Source: JAYSYM01 sp964543475 (lineage in GTDB: Bacteria > Bdellovibrionota > Bdellovibrionia > Bdellovibrionales > JAMPXM01). From it: a stretch of DNA of 64,000 bases. This document shows positions 17,550-25,991 of the stretch, one piece after another; position 1 is the first letter of the stretch, and each line of letters opens with the position of its first letter. Both the position numbers and the translations under genes were made by a program. Location of the stretch: contig CAZIYJ010000001.1 of assembly GCA_964543475.1 (NCBI GenBank), positions 372,001 to 436,000 of the forward strand, read 5' to 3'. Below the pieces are notes generated by a model. That model searched no databases and was not told the origin of the DNA. It saw nothing but the letters and a program-made list of their open reading frames with translations.

Positions 17550-18296
17550 CTAGCAAACTAATGCGCCATCAACACTTAGAGTTGCGCCGCTGATGTATCC
17601 AGCTTCTTGAGTCGCAAGGAACAAGCATGCGTTCGCAATATCAGCAGGTTTGCCAAAACGTTTCGCAGGAATTTTCTCTTCGATCATTTTGCGAGCGTCG
17701 GCGGGCATCGCCTCCACCATCGGTGTGAGTGTAAAGCCTGGTGCGACTGCATTAACTGTGAAACCTTTTGAAGTGAGTTCGCGCGACCAAGTCTTTGTCA
17801 TTCCAATTACGCCGGCTTTTGCTGCAACATAATTTGTCTGACCAAAATTTCCGTAGAGCGCTACGACGCTTGCAATATTAATGATCCGCTTGTTTGTTGA
17901 ATTCGGATTAAACTTTGGAAGAGTTGATTTTGTAACGTTGAAGACACCAGTTAAATTAGTGTCGATCACTGACTGCCAATCTTCAGGTGCCATCTTCACT
18001 AAACTTTTGTCGCGAGTGATGCCGGCGTTATTGATGACGATATCGACAGGCCAAGGAAGAGCATTAACAGCGGCTTCACACGACGCAAACTTTGCTACGT
18101 CTGCTTGTTGAAAGTGCACACACCCTTTGAAGCTCGCAAGTTCGGTTCTCGCTGATTCGAGGGTCTCTTCTGAGTAATCCCAAACGGCGACATTTGCTCC
18201 CGCCTCAAGAAACTGACGAGTAATTTGAAGTCCGATGCCGCGAGCTCCGCCCGTGACCACCACATTTTGATCTTTGAAATTGAATTGTATGTTCAT
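17550..18296 (-). CDS. Short-chain dehydrogenase/reductase, FabG-like
   Basis: This is a 248-residue classical SDR. The cofactor loop is VVVTGGARGIG, followed by NNAG and a catalytic Ser-Tyr-Lys set in IASVVALYG...NYVAAKAG, and the C-terminal SGATLSVDGA common to 3-oxoacyl-ACP reductases. ATG 18296 fits the family start; the frame extends to a GTG at 18320. It is the first gene of the minus-strand acyl cluster. The enzyme probably reduces a 3-keto group of an acyl chain with NADPH (family knowledge). Confidence 0.88.
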   Translation of the reverse strand: MNIQFNFKDQNVVVTGGARGIGLQITRQFLEAGANVAVWDYSEETLESARTELASFKGCVHFQQADVAKFASCEAAVNALPWPVDIVINNAGITRDKSLVKMAPEDWQSVIDTNLTGVFNVTKSTLPKFNPNSTNKRIINIASVVALYGNFGQTNYVAAKAGVIGMTKTWSRELTSKGFTVNAVAPGFTLTPMVEAMPADARKMIEEKIPAKRFGKPADIANACLFLATQEAGYISGATLSVDGALVC

Positions 18297-18739
18297 GAGT
18301 GCGGTTTTCGACGGCTGCACTATAACTCGTCAAGCTAGGCCCAAAGTCGAGGTAGTTATCGGCGTTTCCGCAAACGTGTTCGAGCTGGAGAGTGGTCATA
18401 TGAAATAATTCGCCGCATCAGCGAGGGTACACGTTAGAACAATCACTCTAATGATGGGGATATGTATGTGGAAACATGTGGAGGCCAAAATTGTCAGCAG
18501 CCCAATAACTCAGCAGTTAAGACTTAAAAGTTAGAAGTCCGCGTTGAAAGTTATGGTCCAAGCAAATGGCAAAAGTTTCGAAGAATCGCTGCGACTTTCA
18601 CTCTTCACTAAAACTCGAACTTTTTGCTCCTCACTTTTAACTCTTAACTGTTTGTCTTCGTTCTTGATTTCAGAGTGCTAAGATGAGATTCAAAGAAGCG
18701 AAATCAGTGATGTTTACTTCCTCCAAGGAGATGCCTTCA
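18297..18739. other. Intergenic region between divergent operons
   Basis: About 440 nt lie between the minus-strand acyl cluster and the plus-strand oxidase operon, with no credible gene. It must hold the promoters of both. A long imperfect inverted repeat sits at 18514-18650 (listed separately). The stretch around 18540-18620 has no recognisable coding content. Confidence 0.6.
18514..18650. repeat. Spaced inverted repeat in intergenic DNA
   Basis: CAGTTAAGACTTAAAAGT (18514-18531) pairs with ACTTTTAACTCTTAACTG (18633-18650) with one mismatch over 18 bases; pairing continues inward with a few more matches. The arms are 101 bases apart. The left arm holds an inner palindrome (TTAAGACTTAA). Confidence 0.7.
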
Positions 18740-18961
18740 ATGGCTTCATCTAACGAAACATTTTCGCAAGAGTCTTACAATCGCGGCGGACTAATTACGT
18801 TCATAGCTGCAATGGCTTTCTCAATTATTTTCTTTATCGCACTTTTGATTTTTCACCCGGGTGTTGATTTAAAAGAAATTGCTCCAGAAGCAGGGGCGCA
18901 GCCAGAAGCAGCGGCGCCAGCAGCAGCGGCTCCGGCTGCAACAGAAGAAAAAGCACAGTAA
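18740..18961 (+). CDS. Small single-pass membrane protein at the head of the oxidase operon
   Basis: The 73-residue protein starts at ATG 18740, with AAGGAG nine bases upstream. It has a polar N-terminus, one transmembrane segment (LITFIAAMAFSIIFFIALLIF), and an Ala/Pro/Glu-rich C-terminal tail. It ends seven bases before the SCO1 gene. Its place as first gene of the caa3 operon suggests an accessory or assembly role for the oxidase, but the family is not recognised. An upstream in-frame ATG at 18683 is less likely. Confidence 0.65.
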   Translation: MASSNETFSQESYNRGGLITFIAAMAFSIIFFIALLIFHPGVDLKEIAPEAGAQPEAAAPAAAAPAATEEKAQ

Positions 18962-18968
18962 GCCGCAA

Positions 18969-19853
18969 ATGTTCATTTCAACTCGCGCGCTTTCAGCATT
19001 GGTAAAAATCGTTTTCGCTCTAGCGCTAGCTATGAACGCGAACGATGCATTTGCACAAGCTGATCGCAAGGGTGAAGGCGAAGGCACTCCGAACGAAATG
19101 CCGAAGCAACTTGAAAATGTTGGAATCACTGAGCAGCTTGGCTCTAATGTTGATCCGACGATCGCTTTCAAAGATGATCGCGGTAACGACGTAACAATCG
19201 GCACGTACCTCAACAAGAACAAACCGGTCCTACTATCTCTTGCCTACTACAACTGCCCGGGGCTCTGTAACTTTCACTTAAACGGAATGGTAGATGCTCT
19301 CAAAGAAGTTTCCCTCAAAATGGGAAAAGATTTTGAGTACGTTGTTGTTAGCTTTGACGAAAAAGAAACTCCAACGCTTGCGAGTCAGAAAAAGCAATCT
19401 TACCTGCGCTCATTCGGAAACTCTCAGGCAGCAGAGGGTTGGCACTTTCTTACGGGGTCCGCGGCTTCGATTGAAGCTTTGACAAAACAAGTTGGTTTTC
19501 AATTTAAATGGGATGAGGCGAGCAAAGAATTTGCGCACGCTTCTGCTGCGATTATGCTTTCGCCAGAAGGCAAAATTTCTCGATACCTTCACGGTATTCA
19601 TTTCGAACCAAAATCACTTCGACTTGGCCTGCTTGAGGCTTCTGAAGGGACAGTGGGAACAATCGTTGATCGATTCCTTCTCTACTGTTTTCATTACGAT
19701 CCAAAACAAAATAAATATGCGGTAGCTGCAATGAGAGTTATGCGAATTGCAGGTGCTGCAACAGTATTGATTTTAGCTTTGTTCATCGCTCCTTACTGGT
19801 GGCGCCAACGGCGTGCCCTTAAGAGAGCTCGGCTTCAAGGAGAAGTGTCGTGA
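18969..19853 (+). CDS. SCO1/SenC copper chaperone for cytochrome oxidase
   Basis: This thioredoxin-fold protein delivers copper to the CuA site of subunit II. The CxxxC motif (YYNCPGLCNF) and the distal histidine (FAHASAAIML) are both present. A signal peptide is visible at the start (ALALAMNANDAFA) and an additional C-terminal transmembrane helix (VLILALFIAPYWW) anchors it. 294 residues is longer than most SCO proteins because of that helix. The stop overlaps the GTG start of the next gene by 4 nt (GTGA), which couples it to subunit II. Periplasmic side of the inner membrane. Confidence 0.88.
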   Translation: MFISTRALSALVKIVFALALAMNANDAFAQADRKGEGEGTPNEMPKQLENVGITEQLGSNVDPTIAFKDDRGNDVTIGTYLNKNKPVLLSLAYYNCPGLCNFHLNGMVDALKEVSLKMGKDFEYVVVSFDEKETPTLASQKKQSYLRSFGNSQAAEGWHFLTGSAASIEALTKQVGFQFKWDEASKEFAHASAAIMLSPEGKISRYLHGIHFEPKSLRLGLLEASEGTVGTIVDRFLLYCFHYDPKQNKYAVAAMRVMRIAGAATVLILALFIAPYWWRQRRALKRARLQGEVS

Positions 19854-20974
19854 GTTTGCAGAATCCATTTAAGTCGCCATTAGTGGCGCTCACAATCCGG
19901 TGGCGTGCAGGCATCGCGGGGTTAATTGCAACGTTCAGTTCGCAATTGGCTTTCGCGCAAAAAAGCCTGTACTCGCCTACACAAGGCAACGAGATCGCTC
20001 GCAGCGTAGATCAGATCTACGGCTTTTTGATCATTTCGAGTTTGATCTCATTCATTCTCGTTGTTGGCGGGATGATTTACTTCGTGATCAAGTACAAGCG
20101 GACTTCTACGAATCAGAAGTCGGCATATATCACGCACAATCACACTGCCGAGTTCCTCTGGAGCTTTATCCCATTTGTGATTTTCATGTTTGTGTTCGCT
20201 TGGGGTTGGATAGTTTACGACGAGATGCGAACTTTCCCAGATAACTCACTTGAAGTGCACGTATTCGCAAAAAAGTGGGAGTGGAAATTCGTTTATAAAA
20301 ACGGAAAAGAAGTTATTAACAGCCTTGATGACAAAAACCAGGTTGCTCCTGCGATGATGGTTGTTCCTATCGGACGACCAGTAAAATTGATTATGGCTTC
20401 TACCAAGATCAATCCAGGTGGCACCGATCCGGCTGATCGACCTGTTCTTCACAGCTTTTACATTCCATCAATGCGCGTAAAGCAAGACGTGGTTCCAGGT
20501 CGCTACACAGCACTTTGGTTTCAAGCTGATAAAGCGGGAACATACCAAGTTTTCTGTACAGAATTCTGCGGCGGTGGTCACTCGGCGATGCGCGGACAAA
20601 TCAAAGCGGTTTCACCTGAAGAGTTTGATACTTGGTTGAGCGGAGAAGAGGCTGGAGCAACTGGCGGTAAAGAACTTAGCTTAGCAGATAAAGGAAAAGT
20701 ACTTTATCAACAGCGCGCTTGTATCGGTTGCCACAGTTTAGATGGCTCAGCAATGACAGGCCCAACTTGGAAAGGTGCTTTCGGAAAGCAGCACACTATG
20801 GCTGACGGATCGTCGGTGGCTGTCGATGAAAACTATATTCGCGAGTCGATCCTTAATCCGAATGCAAAAGTGGTGAAGGGCTTCGGTCCTCCATCATCAA
20901 TGCCTGCGTATGCGGGTCAGTTATCAGATGAAGAACTTGGTCAATTAATCGAATTTATTAAAACTGTAAAATAA
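19850..20974 (+). CDS. ctaC: Cytochrome c oxidase subunit II fused to cytochrome c (caa3 type)
   Basis: The protein has a signal peptide, two transmembrane helices, a CuA domain and a cytochrome c domain. CuA ligands are seen in HSFYIPSMRVKQDV (His) and CTEFCGGGHSAM (two Cys, His, Met). The C-terminal 100 residues carry a heme c motif (RACIGCHS) and a candidate methionine ligand (SSMPAYAGQLSDEEL). The fusion is the mark of caa3-type oxidases, which take electrons through their own attached cytochrome c. The GTG start overlaps the SCO stop, with AAGGAG upstream. 374 residues is normal for the fused form. Confidence 0.96.
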   Translation: MSLQNPFKSPLVALTIRWRAGIAGLIATFSSQLAFAQKSLYSPTQGNEIARSVDQIYGFLIISSLISFILVVGGMIYFVIKYKRTSTNQKSAYITHNHTAEFLWSFIPFVIFMFVFAWGWIVYDEMRTFPDNSLEVHVFAKKWEWKFVYKNGKEVINSLDDKNQVAPAMMVVPIGRPVKLIMASTKINPGGTDPADRPVLHSFYIPSMRVKQDVVPGRYTALWFQADKAGTYQVFCTEFCGGGHSAMRGQIKAVSPEEFDTWLSGEEAGATGGKELSLADKGKVLYQQRACIGCHSLDGSAMTGPTWKGAFGKQHTMADGSSVAVDENYIRESILNPNAKVVKGFGPPSSMPAYAGQLSDEELGQLIEFIKTVK

Positions 20975-20994
20975 GAGGAGACGGGGCAAATATT

Positions 20995-22584
20995 ATGGCA
21001 GGCGCTCACGCTCAAGGTACAAATTATCTAAATTGGCAAAAAGGGTTGTGGTCTTGGCTGACAACTCTTGATCACAAGAGAATCGGAATCTTGTACGCAA
21101 TCACAGTAGGAATATTCTTCTTAACTGGCGGTATCGCAGCGTTGCTGTTGCGAACTGAGTTGATTGCTGCGGGACCAACGATTCTTAATCCAGAGTCGTA
21201 CAACCGTGTGATGACTTATCACGGAGCGATCATGGTCTTCTTGGTTATCATTCCAGGAATTCCAGCGTTCCTTGGTAACTTTGTTTTACCGCTGCACTTG
21301 GGGGCAAAGGACGTAGCATTCCCGCGGCTGAACTTAGCAAGTTGGTACTGCTTATTAGTCGGAGCCGGAATTGCACTCGCTTCACTTTTCTTTGGTGGCG
21401 CTGATACGGGTTGGACATTCTACACTCCTTACTCAATTCAAACTCGACCAGCAGTAATGATGATGGCGTTCGGCGTATTCGTTGCCGGATTCTCTTCAAT
21501 TCTCACCGGTCTAAACTTCGTTGTAACAACTCATAAGTTGCGTGCACCCGGAATGACGATGAATCGCATTCCACTCTTTGTTTGGGCGCTTTATTCGACT
21601 GCGATCATTCAAGTGTTAGCGACTCCGATTCTTGCAATCACGGTGTTGTTGCTTGCGATGGAGAATATTTTCGGAATCGGTTTCTTCGACCCAGCATTGG
21701 GCGGTGACCCGGTGATGTTCCAGCACTTCTTCTGGTTCTATTCTCACCCAGCTGTTTACATCATGATCTTACCTGCGTTCGGTGTGATCTCTGAGTTGAT
21801 CGCTACCTTTTCTCGAAAAACAATCTTCGGATATACAGCGATTGCTTACTCATCTTTGGCGATTGCAGCAGTTTCGTTCTTTGTTTGGGGACACCATATG
21901 TTTGTGTCGGGCCAATCTGAAATTGCGGGTATCTTATTCTCTTTCATCACCATGCTTGTTGGTGTACCGACAGCGATTAAGACATTTAACTGGGTCGCAA
22001 CGATGTACAGAGGTTCGATCAACTTAGCAGTCCCGATGCTTTGGGCTCTTGGTTTCATCTTCCTCTTCACCATTGGTGGCGTTACCGGAATTTTCTTGGC
22101 GACAATGGCCGTCGACGTTCACTTCCACGACACGTACTTCGTCGTAGCTCACTTCCATTATGTAATGGTGGGCGGGACTTTAATGGCGATCATGGGTGGC
22201 GTGACTTATTGGTTCCCGAAAATGTTCGGAAAAGTATGCCCTGAAATGCTCGGACGAATTTCATTCTTCTTAGTATTCTGCGGCTTCAACGTGACGTTCT
22301 TCCCGCAGTTTATCTTAGGTGCGATGGGAATGCCTCGTCGTTACTTCGATTACATTCCGGCTTACGAAAGTTTGAACCAGATTTCTACAATCGGTTCGTA
22401 CATGATCGGGCTTGGATTCGTAATTGGATTTATTAACTTCATTCAAGGTTATCGCTCAACTATTCCATCTGGGGACAATCCTTGGGGTGGAAAAACGTTG
22501 GAGTGGACGACATCGTCTCCTCCTCCGCATGAGAACTTCCATACAACTCCAATCGTAACGGCAGGTCCATATGAGTACCGCTAA
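20995..22584 (+). CDS. ctaD: Cytochrome c oxidase subunit I
   Basis: Twelve-helix heme-copper oxidase core subunit, 529 residues, cytoplasmic-membrane. The heme a and CuB histidines are recognisable: TYHGAIMVF near residue 65, WFYSHPAVYIMILPAFG (with the His-Pro and Tyr that make the cross-linked pair), HHMF, and HFHDTYFVVAHFHYVMVGG. The gene follows subunit II after 20 nt and overlaps subunit III by 14 nt. It is the site of oxygen reduction and proton pumping. Confidence 0.97.
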   Translation: MAGAHAQGTNYLNWQKGLWSWLTTLDHKRIGILYAITVGIFFLTGGIAALLLRTELIAAGPTILNPESYNRVMTYHGAIMVFLVIIPGIPAFLGNFVLPLHLGAKDVAFPRLNLASWYCLLVGAGIALASLFFGGADTGWTFYTPYSIQTRPAVMMMAFGVFVAGFSSILTGLNFVVTTHKLRAPGMTMNRIPLFVWALYSTAIIQVLATPILAITVLLLAMENIFGIGFFDPALGGDPVMFQHFFWFYSHPAVYIMILPAFGVISELIATFSRKTIFGYTAIAYSSLAIAAVSFFVWGHHMFVSGQSEIAGILFSFITMLVGVPTAIKTFNWVATMYRGSINLAVPMLWALGFIFLFTIGGVTGIFLATMAVDVHFHDTYFVVAHFHYVMVGGTLMAIMGGVTYWFPKMFGKVCPEMLGRISFFLVFCGFNVTFFPQFILGAMGMPRRYFDYIPAYESLNQISTIGSYMIGLGFVIGFINFIQGYRSTIPSGDNPWGGKTLEWTTSSPPPHENFHTTPIVTAGPYEYR

Positions 22585-23239
22585 CACTCACTCTCCTGGC
22601 CAAGAAAACGGCCAGCGTCCACACGCCCATCATTTCGATAATGCAGAACACGAATACCAGAGCTCAAAACAGGGCGTTTGGCTTTTCCTCTGCACCGAAA
22701 TCTTAATGTTTGGTGGTTTGTTCGTTGCCTATGCTCTCTTCCACCGTATGTATCCTGAGCTCTTCAAGGCTGGCTCTACCCACCTTGATTGGAAGTTGGG
22801 AGCAGTGAACACTGTTGTCCTTCTTTTCAGCTCGCTAACTATGGCATTGGGTATCTACTACAATCAGCTTCGAAATAAAAATATGGCAGCGTTGATGTTA
22901 ATCATCACGCTGGTTTGTGGATTTATTTTCTTAGGAGTTAAGTGGGTAGAGTACTCGCATAAGTTTCATGAGGGCCTTTACCCAGGCTCGATGTTCAGCG
23001 GTGAAATTGGTGAAGTTAAGAACTTAGCTCTCTACTTCTCATTCTATTTCATGATGACAGGTCTGCATGCGATTCACGTTGTGACGGGAATGGGTTTGAT
23101 CGCATGGGTTCTTGTAAGAACTCTTCGCGGAGAATTTGGACCTGACTACTACACTCCAGTAGAGGGTGTTGGATTATTTTGGCATTTGGTCGACTTAGTG
23201 TGGATCTACTTATTCCCACTTCTTTACTTGGTATCGTGA
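22571..23239 (+). CDS. ctaE: Cytochrome c oxidase subunit III
   Basis: A 222-residue membrane protein with about five helices, which is the short bacterial form (mitochondrial subunit III has seven). The family segments WLFLCTEILMFGGLFVAY, FMMTGLHAIHVVTGM and VGLFWHLVDLVWIYLFPLLYL are clear. The N-terminus is His-rich and polar. The ATG lies inside the end of ctaD (14-nt overlap), so synthesis is coupled. Confidence 0.94.
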   Translation: MSTANTHSPGQENGQRPHAHHFDNAEHEYQSSKQGVWLFLCTEILMFGGLFVAYALFHRMYPELFKAGSTHLDWKLGAVNTVVLLFSSLTMALGIYYNQLRNKNMAALMLIITLVCGFIFLGVKWVEYSHKFHEGLYPGSMFSGEIGEVKNLALYFSFYFMMTGLHAIHVVTGMGLIAWVLVRTLRGEFGPDYYTPVEGVGLFWHLVDLVWIYLFPLLYLVS

Positions 23240-23247
23240 GGTAGCAA

Positions 23248-23595
23248 ATGGGTAACAAAAGCAATAACGTCTTGCCTTCTCAGCATGGGGAACACCAGAA
23301 CAGTCACCATATTATTCCGCTGAAGACGTATCTTACTATTTTTGCGGCGCTGATTGCTCTGACTGTCGTAACGGTTGCAGCGTCACGAGTTGATTTCGGT
23401 GCATTTAATGCCGTGATTGCCTTTGCAATCGCGAGCGTGAAGGCACTTCTCGTTCTCGCTTATTTCATGCATTTGAAATACGACAACATGATGAATCGCG
23501 TGATCATTGCGAGTGGTGCGTTTTTCTTAATCGTACTCTGGATGTTCGTCACTATTGATGACATCACTCGTATCTTCCAGGGCAATACACTCTAA
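23248..23595 (+). CDS. ctaF: Cytochrome c oxidase subunit IV
   Basis: A 115-residue protein with three hydrophobic helices (IFAALIALTVVTVAASRV, VIAFAIASVKALLVLAYFMHL, IASGAFFLIVLWMFVTI). The KALLVLAYFMHL sequence is typical of the small bacterial subunit IV (CyoD/CtaF-like). It comes nine nt after subunit III and three nt before the heme farnesyltransferase gene. Its role is to stabilise the complex. Confidence 0.9.
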   Translation: MGNKSNNVLPSQHGEHQNSHHIIPLKTYLTIFAALIALTVVTVAASRVDFGAFNAVIAFAIASVKALLVLAYFMHLKYDNMMNRVIIASGAFFLIVLWMFVTIDDITRIFQGNTL

Positions 23596-23597
23596 GG

Positions 23598-24482
23598 ATG
23601 CGGCTATTTTTAGACCTCACTAAGTCGAAGATCATTGTCTTCGTACTCCTAACCGGTACAGCCGGTTACGCTATGGGCCTGCCCATCATTGTTGAATGGG
23701 ATTGGGTCCTTTATTTTTTCACATTACTTTCTCTTTATTTTTTTTCAGCCGGGAGTTTCGCTCTCAACCAAGCTCAAGAAGTATCTGTCGATGAGAAGAT
23801 GCCGCGAACTGTGAATCGTCCAATTCCAAGCGGAAAGATTTCTCGCGCTCAAGCCTACTTTCTTGGTTTTGCATTTGTCGGCTTAGGAATTTTTGTTTCA
23901 TCGTTTGTAAATCAAACTGTGTTGATTACGGGGCTAGCGACAGTATTTTTCTATAACGTCTTGTACACTCTTTATTGGAAAAAGAAGTGGGCGTTTGGAG
24001 CTGTCCCCGGAGCGATTCCAGGAGCAATGCCGTTTGTGATCGGGTATGCAGGTCACGCGCAATCTATTTTTAATCCTGCGTGCGTCTATGGATTCATGAT
24101 TATGTTCTTGTGGCAGATGCCGCACTTCTGGGCCCTGGCGATTAAGTACAAAGATGATTATGTGCTCGGCGGAATTCCTGTCTTGCCAGCGCAAATCGGA
24201 ACAAACGCAACTCTCTATCACATCGGGCTCTACACATTTTGTTATGTGGGTCTAGCGCTCGCATCGCCTTGGTTCGTTAGTCCCGGAATCGCCTATTTAG
24301 TTTTTGTTATACCGACGGCTTTCAAGGTGCTTTATGAATTTTTAAAGTATTACAGAAGCGAAGGTCGTGAGCGATGGCTTGGCTTTTTCTTGTGGGTCAA
24401 TTTTTCTATGTTGATCTTCTTAGCGGCACCAGTGCTCGATCGTCTAATTTACTTCTTCCGTGTGAGAGGTGATGGTCTGTGA
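23598..24482 (+). CDS. ctaB: Protoheme IX farnesyltransferase (heme O synthase)
   Basis: This UbiA-family membrane enzyme adds a farnesyl group to heme B to give heme O, the first step to heme A. The two prenyl-binding Asp regions are visible: NQAQEVSVDEKMPRTVNRPI (residues 54-73) and the loop with IKYKDDYVLGGIPVLP. About eight or nine helices in 294 residues. It is followed with a 4-nt overlap by ctaA, so the pathway enzymes are made together. Confidence 0.95.
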   Translation: MRLFLDLTKSKIIVFVLLTGTAGYAMGLPIIVEWDWVLYFFTLLSLYFFSAGSFALNQAQEVSVDEKMPRTVNRPIPSGKISRAQAYFLGFAFVGLGIFVSSFVNQTVLITGLATVFFYNVLYTLYWKKKWAFGAVPGAIPGAMPFVIGYAGHAQSIFNPACVYGFMIMFLWQMPHFWALAIKYKDDYVLGGIPVLPAQIGTNATLYHIGLYTFCYVGLALASPWFVSPGIAYLVFVIPTAFKVLYEFLKYYRSEGRERWLGFFLWVNFSMLIFLAAPVLDRLIYFFRVRGDGL

Positions 24483-25405
24483 TCGCGCGTAGATTCTCTC
24501 GCTTCCTTGCTCTCCTTTGTTTTCTGACTCTTGGATTGATGGGCCTTGGAGCGGGCGTTCGCGCAAAGAAAGCAGGGCTCACATGCCCTGACTGGCCGCT
24601 TTGTTTTGGCCAAGTGATTCCGGATTATCATCCCGGAGTTTATTTTGAATTCATTCACCGCGCTTACGCTGGCGTTGTTGCGATTCTCTTTTTTGGATGT
24701 CTCTTTTATGCTTGGCGATCTCGAGACGAATTGATTCGAAAAGTTCGCGGATTATTATTTGTCGCTTCGATCGTTTTGATCGCACAGATTGTGATGGGCG
24801 GGCTGACGGTACTAAAACTCGTCAAGATTGAAGTCGTCACAAGTCACTTGGCACTCGCTACAGTTTTCTTTGGCTGTGTCTATTGGTGCTATTTATCACT
24901 CAAAGATGCAGATCCTGCGCGCGCAGATGGGCGAGCGATGTTTGGTTCCGGATCGATGGATCCCACCTCAGGAGCAGCTTTGCGAGCGCCGCTCTTAAGG
25001 TTCTTAGTTGTGCTGACTCCGATTTTTATTTTCAGCCAGTTGCTCTTAGGTGGCTTGGTCGCCACATCTTACGCCGGTTCAGTTTGTGTCGACTTCCCGC
25101 TATGTAATGGTCAGTGGATTCCTGAGCCGTTCGAAGGGCCGATTAAACTTCAAGTACTTCATCGCTTCTTTGCGTACTTCGTTTGTGCCTACGTCGTCAT
25201 GATTGGTTTAAAAATGATTCGTGCGACCCACAATTTATACGTTCGCAGAAGTGCACGACTAATCATCTTTGCAGTGTTGATTCAAGTTGGCCTTGGAATC
25301 GCGAATGTGATGATGTTGATTCCGTTCTATTTAACGGTCGCTCATCACGTCATGGGCATTCTGCTATTCGCAGCGAGCCTTCGCTTACTCCACTCAAATT
25401 CCTAA
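24479..25405 (+). CDS. ctaA: Heme A synthase
   Basis: An eight-helix membrane protein, 308 residues, converting heme O to heme A. Four conserved histidines are seen in the expected helices: FIHRAYAG, TSHLALA, VLHRFFAY and VAHHVMG. Two extracytoplasmic cysteine pairs are also present (LTCPDWPLCFG and SVCVDFPLCNG). Starts with GTG overlapping the ctaB stop. It is the last gene of the oxidase operon and ends 4 nt before a convergent gene. Confidence 0.93.
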   Translation: MIARRFSRFLALLCFLTLGLMGLGAGVRAKKAGLTCPDWPLCFGQVIPDYHPGVYFEFIHRAYAGVVAILFFGCLFYAWRSRDELIRKVRGLLFVASIVLIAQIVMGGLTVLKLVKIEVVTSHLALATVFFGCVYWCYLSLKDADPARADGRAMFGSGSMDPTSGAALRAPLLRFLVVLTPIFIFSQLLLGGLVATSYAGSVCVDFPLCNGQWIPEPFEGPIKLQVLHRFFAYFVCAYVVMIGLKMIRATHNLYVRRSARLIIFAVLIQVGLGIANVMMLIPFYLTVAHHVMGILLFAASLRLLHSNS

Positions 25406-25409
25406 ATCA

Positions 25410-25991
25410 TCAAGAACGGATAATTAATTGGCTTCTGAGGCGGGGCCACTCATCATCAATGATGCTATAGATATTGCGGTTTCCGTCGTCGAGATTTTCA
25501 ATATAGCGCCACTTTCTTAGTGTGCCCTCGAGAGTAGCGCCAAGTCTCTTCATTGCGCGATTCGATTTTTCATTTGTAGGATGAACCGAGAATTCAACTC
25601 GATTTACTTTCATCACGTTAAAAGCATAGTCGAGCATTAATAATTTCAATTCAGAGTTAACGAAAGTTTTTTGCCATTTGTCTGCGACCCAGGTGAAACC
25701 AATTTCGACACGGCGAAAATTTTCATTTGGGTATTGGTAAACGCTGCTTGCTACAAATTGGCCGTTAAATTTAGCGGCGACCATCAGAACTTCGCCTCGT
25801 GATTGCTTTTCTATAATCTTTTGAAAGTAGGTACAGAATGCTTCTGTCGAAGTTATGCCGCGGGTGAGTGAAAACCAGGTGGTCGGGCTTACCAATGATT
25901 TTGCTAGGTCAGGCAAATCGGCCGAAGTAACTTTTACGAGTTGGAGTTGTGGACCGTTGACAGATTGAAAATTTAAAAACGAATAGCTCAT
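25410..25991 (-). CDS. GNAT acetyltransferase, RimJ/RimL type
   Basis: A 193-residue protein of the RimJ/RimL-like acetyltransferase group: RRVEIGFTWVADKWQKTFVNSELKLLMLDYAF followed by VNRVEFSVHPTNEKSNRAMKRLGATLEGTLRKW, the usual acetyl-CoA-binding region and the alpha-helical end. Such enzymes acetylate protein N-termini or small amines. The ATG overlaps the maiA stop (ATGA), so it is the second gene of that operon. The substrate is unknown. Confidence 0.85.
   Translation of the reverse strand: MSYSFLNFQSVNGPQLQLVKVTSADLPDLAKSLVSPTTWFSLTRGITSTEAFCTYFQKIIEKQSRGEVLMVAAKFNGQFVASSVYQYPNENFRRVEIGFTWVADKWQKTFVNSELKLLMLDYAFNVMKVNRVEFSVHPTNEKSNRAMKRLGATLEGTLRKWRYIENLDDGNRNIYSIIDDEWPRLRSQLIIRS

Noticed and set aside
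14184..18296. OleABCD olefin biosynthesis operon
   Set aside because: The hydrolase nucleophile is Ser, the SDR is the short FabG-like type, and the KAS III-like protein lacks His and Asn, so the match is by superfamily only.
18205..18399. Small minus-strand reading frame upstream of the SDR gene
   Set aside because: It overlaps the SDR start out of frame, with no ribosome site and no plausible protein features.
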